Shown here: one piece after another, positions 8,678 through 17,063 of the stretch
Layout of the letters: each line of letters starts with the position of its first letter
Numbering within the stretch: position 1 is the first letter of the stretch
NCBI RefSeq assembly: GCF_023634025.1
Contig: NZ_JALJCW010000002.1
Location: 186,001 to 250,000, forward strand
Length of the DNA: 64,000 bases
Direction: 5' to 3'
Origin: Hanstruepera flava
GTDB lineage: Bacteria; Bacteroidota; Bacteroidia; Flavobacteriales; Flavobacteriaceae
Program-made: the position numbers and the translations under genes
Notes under the pieces: model-generated
What the model saw: the letters and a program-made list of their open reading frames with translations, nothing else
Database searches by the model: none
Told to the model about the DNA's origin: nothing

Positions 8678-9248
8678 AAAATTATTTGAAGATGCCCGTA
8701 ACAACACAGAAGATAGAATGTCTTCTGGACATGAGGCCCGATTTTTAAAAAAGCTAGATAACCAATTACCAATCAAGAAATCCAAAAGGTTTACATGGTT
8801 ACAAATAGCAGCTAGTATAGTAGTTGTTTTGGGATTGGGATACGGTACGTATAGCTATTTTAATAATCCTATAGAGCCTGTAAAGGTTGTAGATACCAAT
8901 AATAAAACCATTGAAGAACCTACAAAAAGTTTGGGTGATATTTCACCAGATTTAAAAAAGGTTGAAGATTATTATTTGGCTAATATCAATTTAGAATTAT
9001 CGAAGGTAAAGCTAACGCCAGACAATAAAGAGTTAATCGATGGTTACATCAGTAGGCTAGACGAATTAAATAAGGAGTACAAACGCCTGTCTATAGAGCT
9101 TACCGAGTCTGGTGCTAATGAGCTAACTGTAAATGCCTTAATTACCAATTTAAAGTTTCGTTTAAACTTAATGTACCGCTTAAAGGAACAATTAAAGATG
9201 CTAAATGAAACCAACGAAAATCAAAATCAGAACAAGATTAATGCATAA
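8661..9248 (+). CDS. Putative anti-sigma factor, single-pass membrane protein
   Basis: 195 residues: a charged cytoplasmic N-terminus (1-43), one membrane helix (about 45-63, WLQIAASIVVVLGLGYGTY), and a periplasmic part rich in charged helices (about 95-190). It overlaps the ECF sigma gene by 17 bases, so the proteins are made in step. I do not see a zinc-binding HxxxCxxC motif, so this is not a ZAS-type anti-sigma. The assignment rests on topology and position, not on a recognised domain. Confidence 0.65.
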   Translation: MAQDIRKLFEDARNNTEDRMSSGHEARFLKKLDNQLPIKKSKRFTWLQIAASIVVVLGLGYGTYSYFNNPIEPVKVVDTNNKTIEEPTKSLGDISPDLKKVEDYYLANINLELSKVKLTPDNKELIDGYISRLDELNKEYKRLSIELTESGANELTVNALITNLKFRLNLMYRLKEQLKMLNETNENQNQNKINA

Positions 9249-9260
9249 AACAATCAAAAA

Positions 9261-10793
9261 ATGAAAACAGTAAATATATTAAGTATACTATTTTTCCTAA
9301 CAATAAGTGTTTCGGCACAACAACGGTTAGAGAAAATTTCACAGTCAGTTAATGTAAATGACGATGTGATTATCAATCTCAATACAAGCCAAACCGATAT
9401 TATTATAGATACCTGGAACAAAGATATTATTGAAGTAGAAGCTTATATGGAGAGCAATACTCTTACAAAACAAGAATTGGAAACCTATTTAAAAGGATGG
9501 AAAGTAAGCGTTGATGGATCTAAAGATAACGTTACCATTAGTTCTAACGCTTCTGGATTATCCTGGACGGAGAGTGTAGGCTTGCTTGAATTGGAATCTA
9601 TAGATGCCTTACAAGATTTAGAAATCGAATTAGCCGATTTACCTGTAATGCCTATGGTAGACGGTCTGTTAGAGTCTATGGATCTAGCCAATATGCCAAA
9701 AATGCCAAAAATGCCAGATTTACCAGACTTACCAGAAGGTATGAATAATATTAATTTCGATTTTGATAAATACGAAAAAGAAGGCGAAGCCTACATGGAT
9801 AAATGGAGTAAAGAATATGGTGAAAGGTATGGAGAAGCCTACGCAAAAAAAATGGAGAAATGGGCTAAATCTGTGGATTCAGATGCACTAGCCAAGTATG
9901 AAAAAGAAATGGAAGCTTGGGGTGAAAAATTTGGAGAAGAATTCGGAGAGAAATTCGGAAAAGAAATGGAAGCATGGGGCGAAGCCTTTGGCGAAAGTTT
10001 TGGAAAAAGCATGGAGGCCTGGGGTGAAAAATTCGGTGAAGATATGGAGAAATGGGGCGAAGAATTTGGTAAGGAAATGGAAGAGCGTGCCAAAGTTTAT
10101 GAAGAACGTGCAAAAATAATTGAAGAGCAAGCAGAGGCAAACGAAGGATTATTTAAAGAAAGAGAAGATGCTTACCGCGTGCTTTTAGAAAAAGAGTCCA
10201 AAAAGAATTTGAATATTAAGAAAACCATTAAGATAAAAATCCCAAAAGATGCCAAACTAAAAGTTAACGTGCGTCATGGTGAATTAAAGTTTTCTAATGT
10301 AATACATAATTTAAAGGCAGATTTAAATCATGCCACCTTTTTGGCCAATAGCATTGATGGAGAAAAAACCTCCATCAATGCTTCCTATACGTCTGTGTTT
10401 GTAAAAAACTGGAATATGGGCGAATTAAAACTCAATTTTGTTCAAGATGCCTTGCTTCAAGATGTCAATGGTATGGTTTTAAATTCCAATTCGTCTAATA
10501 TAGGAATTGATAGATTATCTGGAAATGCTATAATTAATGGTAGCTTTGGCGACTTGGTGATCCATAATATAAATGACAATTTTAATAATTTAAATATAAC
10601 TTTAGATAATAGTAATGCTGCAGTTAAATTGCCAAAAGGTAATTTTAAGTTGCAGTATCAAGGAAAGCATTCTTATTTAGAGCACCCTGAAAATAACAAA
10701 GGGAAATCGGTTTCTTCATTTAATTTGGGAAGCATAGCTAATAATAAAACTATTGTAATAAACGCAAAATACAGTAAGGTAATCATGCAATAG
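9261..10793 (+). CDS. Secreted adhesin-like protein with DUF4097-type beta domain and long repeat helix
   Basis: 510 residues. Signal peptide MKTVNILSILFFLTISVSAQ. Residues about 22-100 and 315-510 are beta-rich (for example INASYTSVFVKNWNMGELKL) and look like the DUF4097/putative adhesin beta-helix found in Bacteroidota sigma operons. Between them lies a Met-Pro-rich linker (NMPKMPKMPDLPDLPEGM, about 144-162), then about 150 residues of charged helix. The helix has near-repeats of the type KEMEAWGEKFGEEFG (about 175-300), which produce long spurious open frames on the other strand. It follows the anti-sigma gene by 12 bases and is probably the sigma operon's effector or target. The beta-domain naming is from pattern, not a search. 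Confidence 0.7.
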   Translation: MKTVNILSILFFLTISVSAQQRLEKISQSVNVNDDVIINLNTSQTDIIIDTWNKDIIEVEAYMESNTLTKQELETYLKGWKVSVDGSKDNVTISSNASGLSWTESVGLLELESIDALQDLEIELADLPVMPMVDGLLESMDLANMPKMPKMPDLPDLPEGMNNINFDFDKYEKEGEAYMDKWSKEYGERYGEAYAKKMEKWAKSVDSDALAKYEKEMEAWGEKFGEEFGEKFGKEMEAWGEAFGESFGKSMEAWGEKFGEDMEKWGEEFGKEMEERAKVYEERAKIIEEQAEANEGLFKEREDAYRVLLEKESKKNLNIKKTIKIKIPKDAKLKVNVRHGELKFSNVIHNLKADLNHATFLANSIDGEKTSINASYTSVFVKNWNMGELKLNFVQDALLQDVNGMVLNSNSSNIGIDRLSGNAIINGSFGDLVIHNINDNFNNLNITLDNSNAAVKLPKGNFKLQYQGKHSYLEHPENNKGKSVSSFNLGSIANNKTIVINAKYSKVIMQ

Positions 10794-10823
10794 TTTTTTA
10801 TTTTTGGGTTTTCATACTGTAAA

Positions 10824-11516
10824 ATGAACGCCACTCAATTTTCTTCTTTTTTAAACGGTATAAGTAAAGAACCGTTATATGTTTTAGATAAGACCATTCC
10901 TTTAAACAAGTATACACCTATTAACTTATCTGAAACCAATCCAGATTTACTAGCATTTAATGTTGCTAATTCCCAAGATTGGGAAACGTATTTAGATGAT
11001 TATTTGCAAAACAAACAGTCTCAAGTAGCTTACGGTGGTTATTTGGAAAAACGCAGTATATACAAACGGAGTTCATATTTTAACGAATCTCATAAAGATT
11101 TAGAGCGCAATATACATCTCGGAATAGATTTATGGTTAGCTGCTGGAAGTTGTATTTATACACCTTTAGACGGTACAATTCATAGTTATGCCAATAATGT
11201 TAATCATGGCGATTATGGGCCAACCATCATTCTTAAACACGCGATTAAAAATGTGGTGTTTTATTCATTATATGGACATTTAAGTTTAGAATCCATAAGT
11301 AGTCTAAGAATAGGACAAGCTTTCAAAGCTGGCGATTATTTAGCTACATTGGGAAGTGCAGAAGTAAATGGCGATTATGCACCACATTTACACTTTCAGC
11401 TTATTCGAGATATCGAAAATTATAATGGAGACTATCCAGGTGTGTCAAATAAAAAAGATTTACAGTTTTATGTAAACAATTGTCCAGACCCTAATCTGCT
11501 TCTAAAATTGCCTTAA
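10824..11516 (+). CDS. M23-family metallopeptidase-like protein without signal peptide
   Basis: 230 residues with the LytM/M23 zinc site: HLGIDLW (HxxxD) near residues 93-97 and HLHFQL (HxH) near 189-191, plus YGHLS before them. The family cleaves peptidoglycan cross-links or acts as an activator. No signal peptide or membrane helix is visible at the N-terminus (MNATQFSSFLNGISKEPLYV), which is odd for a wall enzyme. A TATTTTTG sequence at 10799-10806 could be a -7 promoter element. The 3' end overlaps the convergent cohesin-like gene by four bases. Confidence 0.85.
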   Translation: MNATQFSSFLNGISKEPLYVLDKTIPLNKYTPINLSETNPDLLAFNVANSQDWETYLDDYLQNKQSQVAYGGYLEKRSIYKRSSYFNESHKDLERNIHLGIDLWLAAGSCIYTPLDGTIHSYANNVNHGDYGPTIILKHAIKNVVFYSLYGHLSLESISSLRIGQAFKAGDYLATLGSAEVNGDYAPHLHFQLIRDIENYNGDYPGVSNKKDLQFYVNNCPDPNLLLKLP

Positions 11517-12271
11517 TGCGATACTAATAGCTTACTGACGTTTTGGCTACCTTCTATAGTCTTAACGGTTAAAAAGTATAATGCACTGGGTAATACAGAT
11601 GTGTCTAAAACTATTCCTTCAGGAGTTGGAGAATTGCTATCCATTGGCTTTAAAAGCACCGTTTTTCCATCAAGGGTTTGTATGGTTATAGACTGAATAG
11701 CTGTTTGATTATCAGCGAGTTTAATTGTTACTGTATCTTGTGCTGGATTTGGATAGATGGAAACAGTTAGAGAATTACTAAATGTCTCAATAGATAGGGT
11801 TTCTAAAAGAATGTCATTTGCTGTGCCTAAAATATCACTTCCAGAGTTGTTAACAACCACAGTACCATCAGCAGCATCATAATTGTGGGCAATGGAAATA
11901 GCTTGTGTTTCATCGAGAACTTCAAATTCAATAGTAAAAATAATTTCATCGGTAGTAATGTTGCCAGATAAACTTGCCGCTTCATATTTCACTAAACCAG
12001 GGGTTCCAGTATCGTTTACAGGAGTAAAATCAAAAGCATATACTGGAGTTAAACTATTAAGTTGAATAACACTAGGGTTGTAAATGAGTTTTATTCGTAA
12101 TGCATTATATGGGTTCCCGGTAGACAGAATAGAATAATTAAATGTTTGCCCATTGCTTAATGGGGGAGTAACGTCTACTGTTGCAACTAAATCTACCGAT
12201 TGAGCACTTAAGCTCATACTTATAAAAAACAATAAGGCAACTTGTAGAAAATATGGTTTTATTTGTTTCAT
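11513..12271 (-). CDS. Secreted cohesin-like protein with T9SS type A sorting domain
   Basis: About 252 residues from the ATG at 12271 (MKQIKPYFLQVALLFFISMS, signal peptide). An upstream in-frame start at 12301 would overlap the preceding gene and add ten poor residues, so I reject it. Residues about 25-165 form a cohesin-like beta sandwich: VDLVATVDVTPPLSNGQTF, LRIKLIYNPSVIQL, FTIEFEVL. Residues about 175-252 are a type A T9SS sorting domain with VSIYPNPAQDTVTIKL and a typical end (YFLTVKTIEGSQNVSKLLV). It lies ten bases behind the 1523-residue dockerin protein in the same orientation. This suggests a surface anchor (cohesin with T9SS tail) for the larger protein. Confidence 0.82.
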   Translation of the reverse strand: MKQIKPYFLQVALLFFISMSLSAQSVDLVATVDVTPPLSNGQTFNYSILSTGNPYNALRIKLIYNPSVIQLNSLTPVYAFDFTPVNDTGTPGLVKYEAASLSGNITTDEIIFTIEFEVLDETQAISIAHNYDAADGTVVVNNSGSDILGTANDILLETLSIETFSNSLTVSIYPNPAQDTVTIKLADNQTAIQSITIQTLDGKTVLLKPMDSNSPTPEGIVLDTSVLPSALYFLTVKTIEGSQNVSKLLVSH

Positions 12272-12281
12272 CTTTAAAATT

Positions 12282-15200
12282 TTAATCATTTTGTGTATCA
12301 CCTACTAATTGGTAGTTTCCAGAAAATAGCCCAAGGTCAAAAATGTTTATGGTTTGGTTACCATCAAAATCAGCTCGCGAATCATAACTTGAATCACCAT
12401 TACTTAAGTTGTAGGTACCAGCAAAAATTCCCAAATCAAAAATATTAACAGCATTATCATTATTAACATCACCGGCCAGTAGCATCGGAATAATTTCTGT
12501 ACCGTTGGCATTTACATCTACTATTTTTAACTGCTGTAAATATTGAGGATGTTTTACTAAAACCTTATAGGTGCCTTTGCTAATGGTCGAGCTTAAAGAA
12601 ATGGTACCGCCTAAATCTCCAGATTCATTAAAAGTATATTCAGGTGTTGTTAAGTCGTCCAAAGTATAAAACAAAACAGAGTAGGAGCCGCTATGGTCTG
12701 ATCGTCCTTGTAGACTTACACTTAAATCAATAGTATATTCCGGAATTAAAACATCAACGGTTTGGTTACAAGATAACGAGGTGTTACCAGAAGCATCCGT
12801 AGCAGTCCAAGTAATAGTTGTTGTACCCAATGGGAATGGATCTGTAAGTAACAACCCATCAGAACGCGAAAAGTCATAGGTAATAACACTATCACAATTA
12901 TCTAATGCCGTAGGATTTGATATAACGATATTGGCTTCTGTAGTACCAATCGGTATCTCTTCAAGAAGGTTTGTTGGACAGGTTATTGTTGGTGCTTCAG
13001 TATCGTCTAAAACAATCCATTCAAAAGATTGGTTAACATCTAAACTCCCCGGTTTTTTTAGGGTTACAGTAACCTGATGCACACCATCGTTGTTAGGGCC
13101 ACCAGAAACAGCGGTTTCGTCAATAGTACCAAATATTAAACCGTTTGTCGGTTCAATGGCAATCCCTAAAGGTTGACCAGAAATTTCATATACTAAATTA
13201 TCCAGAGGATTGCCACCAGATCCTTCCGCTTGAAAATCAGAAATTTCTAATTCACAGTCCATACGGTCTGCAATAGGTTGTAATTCCAATTCAGGGTATT
13301 GAATACCTAAAATTTCAATGCCATTGACTAAAGGGTTTTGTATGTCAGAATGAATAAAACCTATTTCCAAAGCCCCTCCTGTAACAGTAACATTAAATTG
13401 TTCCATACCTCCAACTTCATGACCAAATCGTAAAGACAAATCAAGATTGGTTATTTTGCGTTCACCTTCAATTTCAACATGAAATAATCGTTCTCCGGGT
13501 TCCGAAGTACCACTGTATAAATTAGCAAAATATAGATTAACTATATAGTCGCCATCTGGCACATTAATAGCATAAATCATGGGATAGTCAGGTCCACTGT
13601 TACTATGCTGGCTACTTAAAACAGTAGTGTAAGTACTACTATCCATATAATCTGGTATAGATGCATCTCTGTTGTTATAGTCTACACTACCATTAAAAGG
13701 ATTACCTGAAGCTACAACAAACGATTCCCCATTACGTGTTATATTGTCTTCCCAATTAGGGCCGCCATCTGTTGCTACAACTTCGGCACCACCAGCATTT
13801 ATTCTAACAACTGGAGCAAAAATATCAGTGAGTTCAGCAGTTATATCTGCTTGAATGGCCGAATTATTTCCAGAATGGACAACAGAAATTACTGCTGTTT
13901 TTGTGCCTATTAGGGCATCTGAACTAAAATCTATTGGAATGGTTACCGATGAACCTGGGTTAATGTTAAAAGGCAAACTGACATCTGTAGAAAATAAACT
14001 GCTATCAGTTCCAGAAAAATTAAGCGCAGTAACTGTAATTGCAGTATCTGTTGGACCGCCTTCATTATTTAAGGTTAGGTACTTTGTGCGCTGCGAATTG
14101 GTAACTGGAGTTAATCCAAATTGTAACGGATCCGGATTAATGGATATGATACCGTCTAGATTTTCATAAACCTCAATAAAATCCCATGTAGCTGTAAAGG
14201 AGTTTGGTGTAGTTTGCGAGCGTGCCGTTGAAATCAAACCAACTGCCAAACCTTTATTATCTGTATCGTCTAAAAAAGATAAAGGAATCGTTATAGGGCT
14301 ACCTAAAACTATTAACGTATGGCCATCATCTAAAGAGTAGAAAGGCTGCGCAGATAATGTCGCGGGATCAATCGATACATAAAGATCAACCGAACCTGAG
14401 TCCAGAATGCTAGGGACATCATAACTAGTGTTTGACGTTACAACACCACCAGATTCCAATAATACTTGTAGACCATTAATGTTGTCGTTGTTGTCTGTAC
14501 CATTCATCAATACAAACTTTAAATAATTGTCTTGATCGCCTGTACCTAGTTGTATACCGTACGATTGAAAATCTACAGGATCGTTTTGCATGCCGTTTGA
14601 ACCAAAGTAAGGCGATTCTATTCTGGAGTGTACCGTAAAAGCATTTGAATTGACATCCACATTTACTCCAAATTGAAATCCATAATCTTGGTCATTAGTA
14701 TTTTCAAAAGCATCACCTCCAGTAACACCATCTACAGTAGCTTTTCCTGCAGCACCCCCAAAAGACATTTGCGTTTCATTAAACTGGTCAAGATAATCTG
14801 TATTACCAGTTGGGTCTAGCATGAGACCCGTAAAACCGAGTCCAAAAAAACCGGTGCCGGGATCATTGTTCCAAAACGGGTAGTCAATAGGCAGGTTATT
14901 AGTTGTTCCGTTATTGGCATCAATAGCAAAAGCATCATCGACATCTAAAATGCCATCATTATCATCATCTGGATCGTTTAAATCTGAAATAAAATCGCCA
15001 TCATTATCTTTGGGCTTGCTACTTTGAGAACAAATATTGGTATTATTGTCAATCTCATCTTGATTGGTATAACCATCATTATCCGTATCAGCATTAGGAT
15101 CATAGCCAGGATCGCCAGGTTGTAAACAGGTTATGTCCGATGGTTCAAAAATGGTTACGCTATTCGACCCGTAGGTAGCGGCCCAAACTGTGCCAGGGAA

Positions 15201-16853
15201 GATATCATCATCGCCTTGGGCAATAACATCTAAAGGAATACTACCAAAGCCATTAAAAGTAACCTCGTGTTCCAAAACGGTGTCGCCAGAAGCGTTAAGT
15301 ACATACCTGTTAATATCGCCATTAAATGACGCCGTTAAAATATTGCCTTGCATGGCACCAGAAAAATTACTTGCAGTATATTCAGTAATACCATTTGTTG
15401 AAGATGGAATGACATCTAAAATATTATTTCTAGGACTGGACACAGGTTCGTCTACTAAATACTCACCCAGTTCAGGTTGATCTGGAAAATCACCGATGTT
15501 AAATGAACTGTTAAAGTAACCTGAAGTGCCTACAAGCATCGAAGCTAAATCGTGATTATTGGTGGCTACCCAAGAACCATCTATTTGTTCATACGAAATA
15601 ACACGGGCTCTCGATGGAAATGCCAAAATAGGAATAGGATGCCCACCATAATAGGTTCCGTTTGCATCATTAATGGTGCCAACAAAATGCAACGGATCAC
15701 CAGAAAAATTGCTGCCACTCTCATTCATTTCATTCGTAATATAATGTAAATTAGGGTCGTAGGTAATGGTGCTTTCATCTCCTAAATAGGTGTCTGTAGC
15801 ACTATCATAAATTCTTGGAACACCGCCCCATAGCGCATTTGGTCCGTTATCGGATGTATAAATTCTATTGTTCTCTGTTATAATAACATCATAAGCGTTT
15901 CTAAAACCAGGAGCAAAAATCTGTAAAGGGCCACCTGCTTCTGGAAAGGCCTGATTTAAACTGTTGTTACCTCCAAAAGGATCACCAATATCAATTGTGG
16001 CATTATACATAGGATGCCCTACGGGATATGGAAATTCTGGATGGGTATTGTCAATATCTTGACGCAAAGGATCATTTAGCGTAGGTAAGTCATAAACATA
16101 TTGCGTGTTTGTCCTAGGATCTGTATAAACGGGCATGTTTTCCAAGTCGGTAAGATTTACTATAAGCATGGATGCCGATAGAAAAAATTCTGGAGTCCCT
16201 GCAAAATTGTTACTTGGTGCGCCTTTATTGGTTTGTCCACCCTGTACAATAAGCAAATAATCGCTTCCATCTTTATGAAACATGTCCAAACCGTTTACAG
16301 CATGGTTTTCTTCACAGCGAGGCAAGCCTCTAATTAAGTCAACCTTTTCCCAAACACCATTTACTTTTGTAATTCGGGATAACATACTAGAATTGGTATC
16401 AAGGTTTGAATCATTTCCTGCTGAACCCCCACCCAATAAATAATCAGATGATGTTACATATACAATAGGATTTTGAGCTGTTCCAGCAGTCATGATTCCG
16501 GTTATCAATCGTTGTTGGCTGGGATTGAATTCCCCTAAATCGTTATGATTCGGAATTCCTGTTTTAATGATATCTATTTCTTCGGTATCTATTACGGTAT
16601 ACGTTCCTTCTCCGGCTACGGCATTATCACGTTCAATAGTATAGGCATATATGGTACCATTTTGTTGCGAAATATAAAGCCTATCATCAGGACCAAAGTC
16701 AAGTGATGTAGGGTTTAAAACACCTTCATTTTGCAAGCCAGTTGATCCGAAGCTAATGGATTGGGCTGCTATATTATTAATGGTTGTAACTAAAATTAAG
16801 GCCATCAGAATAGGAAAACAGCCTTTGCTTTTAAAATACGATAATACAGTCAT
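12282..16853 (-). CDS. Giant secreted multidomain protein: propeller, malectin, HYR and C-terminal dockerin
   Basis: 1523 residues, with an N-terminal hydrophobic signal (about 14-30, ending NNIAAQ). Order of parts: glucose/sorbosone-dehydrogenase-like propeller (about 35-575, FGPDDRLYISQQNGTIYAY); acidic calcium-type repeats (about 580-650, NDGDFISDLNDPDDDNDG); a lectin-like beta domain (650-910); an ASH/choice-of-anchor domain (about 920-1015); malectin (about 1020-1180, VVRINAGGAEV through VNGIEILGI); a cadherin-like segment; an HYR domain (about 1285-1370, APTITCPTNL, TWTATDASGNTS); and a type I dockerin pair (DVNNDNAVNIFDLGIFAG, DFDGNQTINIFDLGLFSG). There is no T9SS tail, unusual for such a protein in this phylum. 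The neighbouring cohesin-like gene has one. Likely polysaccharide binding or oxidation at the surface; the enzyme activity is unproven. Confidence 0.85.
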   Translation of the reverse strand: MTVLSYFKSKGCFPILMALILVTTINNIAAQSISFGSTGLQNEGVLNPTSLDFGPDDRLYISQQNGTIYAYTIERDNAVAGEGTYTVIDTEEIDIIKTGIPNHNDLGEFNPSQQRLITGIMTAGTAQNPIVYVTSSDYLLGGGSAGNDSNLDTNSSMLSRITKVNGVWEKVDLIRGLPRCEENHAVNGLDMFHKDGSDYLLIVQGGQTNKGAPSNNFAGTPEFFLSASMLIVNLTDLENMPVYTDPRTNTQYVYDLPTLNDPLRQDIDNTHPEFPYPVGHPMYNATIDIGDPFGGNNSLNQAFPEAGGPLQIFAPGFRNAYDVIITENNRIYTSDNGPNALWGGVPRIYDSATDTYLGDESTITYDPNLHYITNEMNESGSNFSGDPLHFVGTINDANGTYYGGHPIPILAFPSRARVISYEQIDGSWVATNNHDLASMLVGTSGYFNSSFNIGDFPDQPELGEYLVDEPVSSPRNNILDVIPSSTNGITEYTASNFSGAMQGNILTASFNGDINRYVLNASGDTVLEHEVTFNGFGSIPLDVIAQGDDDIFPGTVWAATYGSNSVTIFEPSDITCLQPGDPGYDPNADTDNDGYTNQDEIDNNTNICSQSSKPKDNDGDFISDLNDPDDDNDGILDVDDAFAIDANNGTTNNLPIDYPFWNNDPGTGFFGLGFTGLMLDPTGNTDYLDQFNETQMSFGGAAGKATVDGVTGGDAFENTNDQDYGFQFGVNVDVNSNAFTVHSRIESPYFGSNGMQNDPVDFQSYGIQLGTGDQDNYLKFVLMNGTDNNDNINGLQVLLESGGVVTSNTSYDVPSILDSGSVDLYVSIDPATLSAQPFYSLDDGHTLIVLGSPITIPLSFLDDTDNKGLAVGLISTARSQTTPNSFTATWDFIEVYENLDGIISINPDPLQFGLTPVTNSQRTKYLTLNNEGGPTDTAITVTALNFSGTDSSLFSTDVSLPFNINPGSSVTIPIDFSSDALIGTKTAVISVVHSGNNSAIQADITAELTDIFAPVVRINAGGAEVVATDGGPNWEDNITRNGESFVVASGNPFNGSVDYNNRDASIPDYMDSSTYTTVLSSQHSNSGPDYPMIYAINVPDGDYIVNLYFANLYSGTSEPGERLFHVEIEGERKITNLDLSLRFGHEVGGMEQFNVTVTGGALEIGFIHSDIQNPLVNGIEILGIQYPELELQPIADRMDCELEISDFQAEGSGGNPLDNLVYEISGQPLGIAIEPTNGLIFGTIDETAVSGGPNNDGVHQVTVTLKKPGSLDVNQSFEWIVLDDTEAPTITCPTNLLEEIPIGTTEANIVISNPTALDNCDSVITYDFSRSDGLLLTDPFPLGTTTITWTATDASGNTSLSCNQTVDVLIPEYTIDLSVSLQGRSDHSGSYSVLFYTLDDLTTPEYTFNESGDLGGTISLSSTISKGTYKVLVKHPQYLQQLKIVDVNANGTEIIPMLLAGDVNNDNAVNIFDLGIFAGTYNLSNGDSSYDSRADFDGNQTINIFDLGLFSGNYQLVGDTQND

Positions 16854-17011
16854 AACATTACTTTTCGCTTATTCGTGCTATTAATCGAAAAATAGTTTAA
16901 TTATCAGGAAAGTTGTCGCATGTAAATTTACTAATATCAAGCAATCTACAAGAATGTAAACGGTGATTTTCGTTAAAAAGAAAAAATATCGGTTTTAGAG
17001 TTTACTACCAA

Positions 17012-17044
17012 AAAAATACCGCGTTAAAATACGCGGTATTATGG
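17012..17044 (-). terminator. Rho-independent terminator of secA
   Basis: Perfect ten-base stem, AATACCGCGT at 17015-17024 and ACGCGGTATT at 17031-17040, with a six-base loop. Read on the minus strand it is followed by a T run. It lies 24 bases after the secA stop. Confidence 0.85.
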
Positions 17045-17063
17045 ATAATATGATCTTAAAATG

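Noticed and set aside
9485-10140. Several antisense frames of 68-91 codons inside the adhesin-like gene
   Set aside because: They arise from the periodic codon use of the repeat helix on the coding strand; low-complexity Phe/Pro/Ser/His products are not credible.
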